This document shows positions 5,640 to 6,643 of a stretch of DNA of 6,643 nucleotides, piece after piece (the first letter of the stretch is position 1; each line of letters starts with the position of its first letter). The position numbers and the translations under genes are program-made. Source of the DNA: Bordetella parapertussis. Lineage in GTDB: Bacteria > Pseudomonadota > Gammaproteobacteria > Burkholderiales > Burkholderiaceae_B. Where the stretch lies: the NCBI GenBank assembly GCA_945868195.1, contig CAMBLP010000113.1, positions 1-6,643 of the forward strand, written 5' to 3'. Under the pieces are notes generated by a model. That model saw only the letters and a program-made list of their open reading frames with translations. It searched no databases and was not told where the DNA came from.

Positions 5640-6643
5640 ATGACAACACCAGCCTCCAAACCATACCAACAGCACGCCAACAACAAAAATAGCCATTGGG
5701 ACATCGTCTCCATGGACGCAACGAGTCTATCGCGCGCCATTCACCGGCGCGCACTCTCCTGCGTTGAGGTGATGGAGGCCTTTCTCGCCCAGATTGATTT
5801 GCAAAATCCGAAGGTCAATGCGATTGTTGCCATGCCTGAACGCAGCGCGCTCCTTGCGCAGGCTCGAGAGCGTGACACGCAACTCGCTCGCAATCAAAGC
5901 ATGGGACCTCTGCACGGTTTTCCTCAGGCTCCCAAGGATATTGCGCCAGTCGCTGGCATGGTCACGACCAACGGTTCGCTGATTTTTAAGGACCAAGTCA
6001 CCAAGGTCGACTCTGCCGCCAATGGTCGCGTACGCGCAGGTGGTGCGATCTTTGTCGGCCGCACCAACTCACCGGAGTTTGGTCTTGGCGCGCATACCTA
6101 TAACAAGGTCTACGGCACAACGCTCAATGCCTTTGATCCCTCGCGCACTGCGGGAGGCAGCAGCGGCGGAGCAGGCGTAGCGCTGGCTCTACGTATGTTG
6201 CCCGTCGCGGATGGCTCAGACATGATGGGTTCTTTACGCACGCCTGCTGCGTTCAATAATGTCTTTGGCTTTCGTCCCTCACCAGGTTGTGTCCCGCATG
6301 GACCAGGCGAAGAGGTTTTTTTCCAGCAGTTCAGCGTCACAGGGCCCATGGCGCGCAACATCCCCGATTTGGCGATGTTGCTTGCGGTGCAAGCCGGTTT
6401 TGATGCCCGTCTCCCGCTCACCCGTCGCCAAGACGATCCGCGCTTGTTTACCCAACCTCTTGAGACCGACTTGCGCGGCAAACGCATTGGCTGGCTTGGC
6501 AATCTGAAGGGGCACTTGCCCATGGATCCGGAGTTGCTCACCGTCACAACGCGCGCGCTCGAACATTTCAAAACCCTCGGCTGTACTGTAGAAGACGCAC
6601 AACCTAATTTTGATCTCGAGCAACTCTGGAACGCCTGGCTGAC
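5640..6643 (+). CDS. Amidase-signature family hydrolase (C-terminus cut by window edge)
   Basis: The frame is open from ATG 5640 to the right edge (334 complete codons; the family usually has about 450-500 residues, so roughly a quarter to a third is missing). The family hydrolyses C-N amide bonds with a Ser-cisSer-Lys triad, normally in the cytoplasm. Lys99 is seen in GFPQAPKDIAP, the Gly/Ser loop at 171-177 reads AGGSSGG (cis-Ser174), and the nucleophile is Ser198 in GSDMMGSLRTPAA. FGFRPS (209-214) and SVTGPMARNIPDLAMLL (232-248) also fit. The usual DxGGS reads D-M-M-G-S here, so an oxyanion-hole glycine is replaced by Met. ATG 5640 gives an extra polar N-terminus of some 20 residues and has no Shine-Dalgarno. 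ATG 5712 (M25), with a weak GGGA ten bases upstream, is a possible alternative start. An in-frame TAA at 5571-5573 rules out a longer protein. Substrate unknown. The specific subfamily (aryl acylamidase, GatA-like or other) cannot be settled, although the APVAGM and HTYNKVYGTT context fits stand-alone amidases rather than GatA. Confidence 0.92.
   Translation, partial: MTTPASKPYQQHANNKNSHWDIVSMDATSLSRAIHRRALSCVEVMEAFLAQIDLQNPKVNAIVAMPERSALLAQARERDTQLARNQSMGPLHGFPQAPKDIAPVAGMVTTNGSLIFKDQVTKVDSAANGRVRAGGAIFVGRTNSPEFGLGAHTYNKVYGTTLNAFDPSRTAGGSSGGAGVALALRMLPVADGSDMMGSLRTPAAFNNVFGFRPSPGCVPHGPGEEVFFQQFSVTGPMARNIPDLAMLLAVQAGFDARLPLTRRQDDPRLFTQPLETDLRGKRIGWLGNLKGHLPMDPELLTVTTRALEHFKTLGCTVEDAQPNFDLEQLWNAWL

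Noticed and set aside
6110..6623. Minus-strand frames of 114 and 153 codons at the right end
   Set aside because: They are antisense to the amidase, whose catalytic motifs are all in the plus frame; no independent evidence supports coding.
1..6643. Defence system, phage, insertion sequence or CRISPR content
   Set aside because: No transposase, integrase, direct-repeat array, terminal inverted repeats or nuclease-type domains were found; all genes are metabolic or transport types.

Overview
The window reads as a chromosomal catabolic region of a proteobacterium. The moderately GC-rich codon usage and the gene types (IlvD/Edd sugar-acid dehydratase, single-chain NDP-forming CoA ligase, MFS carrier, SDR oxidoreductase, amidase) suggest a betaproteobacterium of the Burkholderiales, perhaps the Alcaligenaceae. 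That placement is inference from gene style; no rRNA or other marker is present.

Layout, left to right: (1) 1-1724, minus strand, an almost complete IlvD/Edd-family dehydratase of the L-arabinonate dehydratase type, cut by the left edge about ten residues before its expected C-terminus. (2) 1725-1870, a divergent intergenic region with a strong ribosome binding site for the dehydratase, a weak -10-like element, and a 19-bp imperfect palindrome (1810-1828) that could be a shared operator. (3) 1871-3955, plus strand, a 694-aa acetate--CoA ligase (ADP-forming)-type protein carrying both the CoA-binding/ligase half and the ATP-grasp half. (4) 3986-5218, plus strand, a 410-aa MFS transporter 30 nt downstream, very probably co-transcribed; it contains a perfect 11-bp inverted repeat. 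(5) 5215-5558, minus strand, a decayed short-chain dehydrogenase/reductase: its C-terminal third is readable, but the nucleotide-binding core and the catalytic Tyr region have been removed by deletions and frame changes. (6) 5640-6643, plus strand, the first 334 codons of an amidase-signature hydrolase, cut by the right edge, with an unusual Met in its nucleophile motif.

A plausible joint role, which is inference, is uptake of a carboxylate or sugar acid by the MFS carrier, dehydration of a 2,3-dihydroxy acid by the dehydratase, and reversible CoA-thioester formation from a downstream acid by the ligase. The SDR remnant may be a lost oxidation step. The amidase lies beyond the remnant and need not belong to the pathway. 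I found no rRNA, tRNA, CRISPR array, insertion sequence or convincing rho-independent terminator. The overall picture is an ordinary metabolic locus with signs of gene decay, not a new defence or mobile system.
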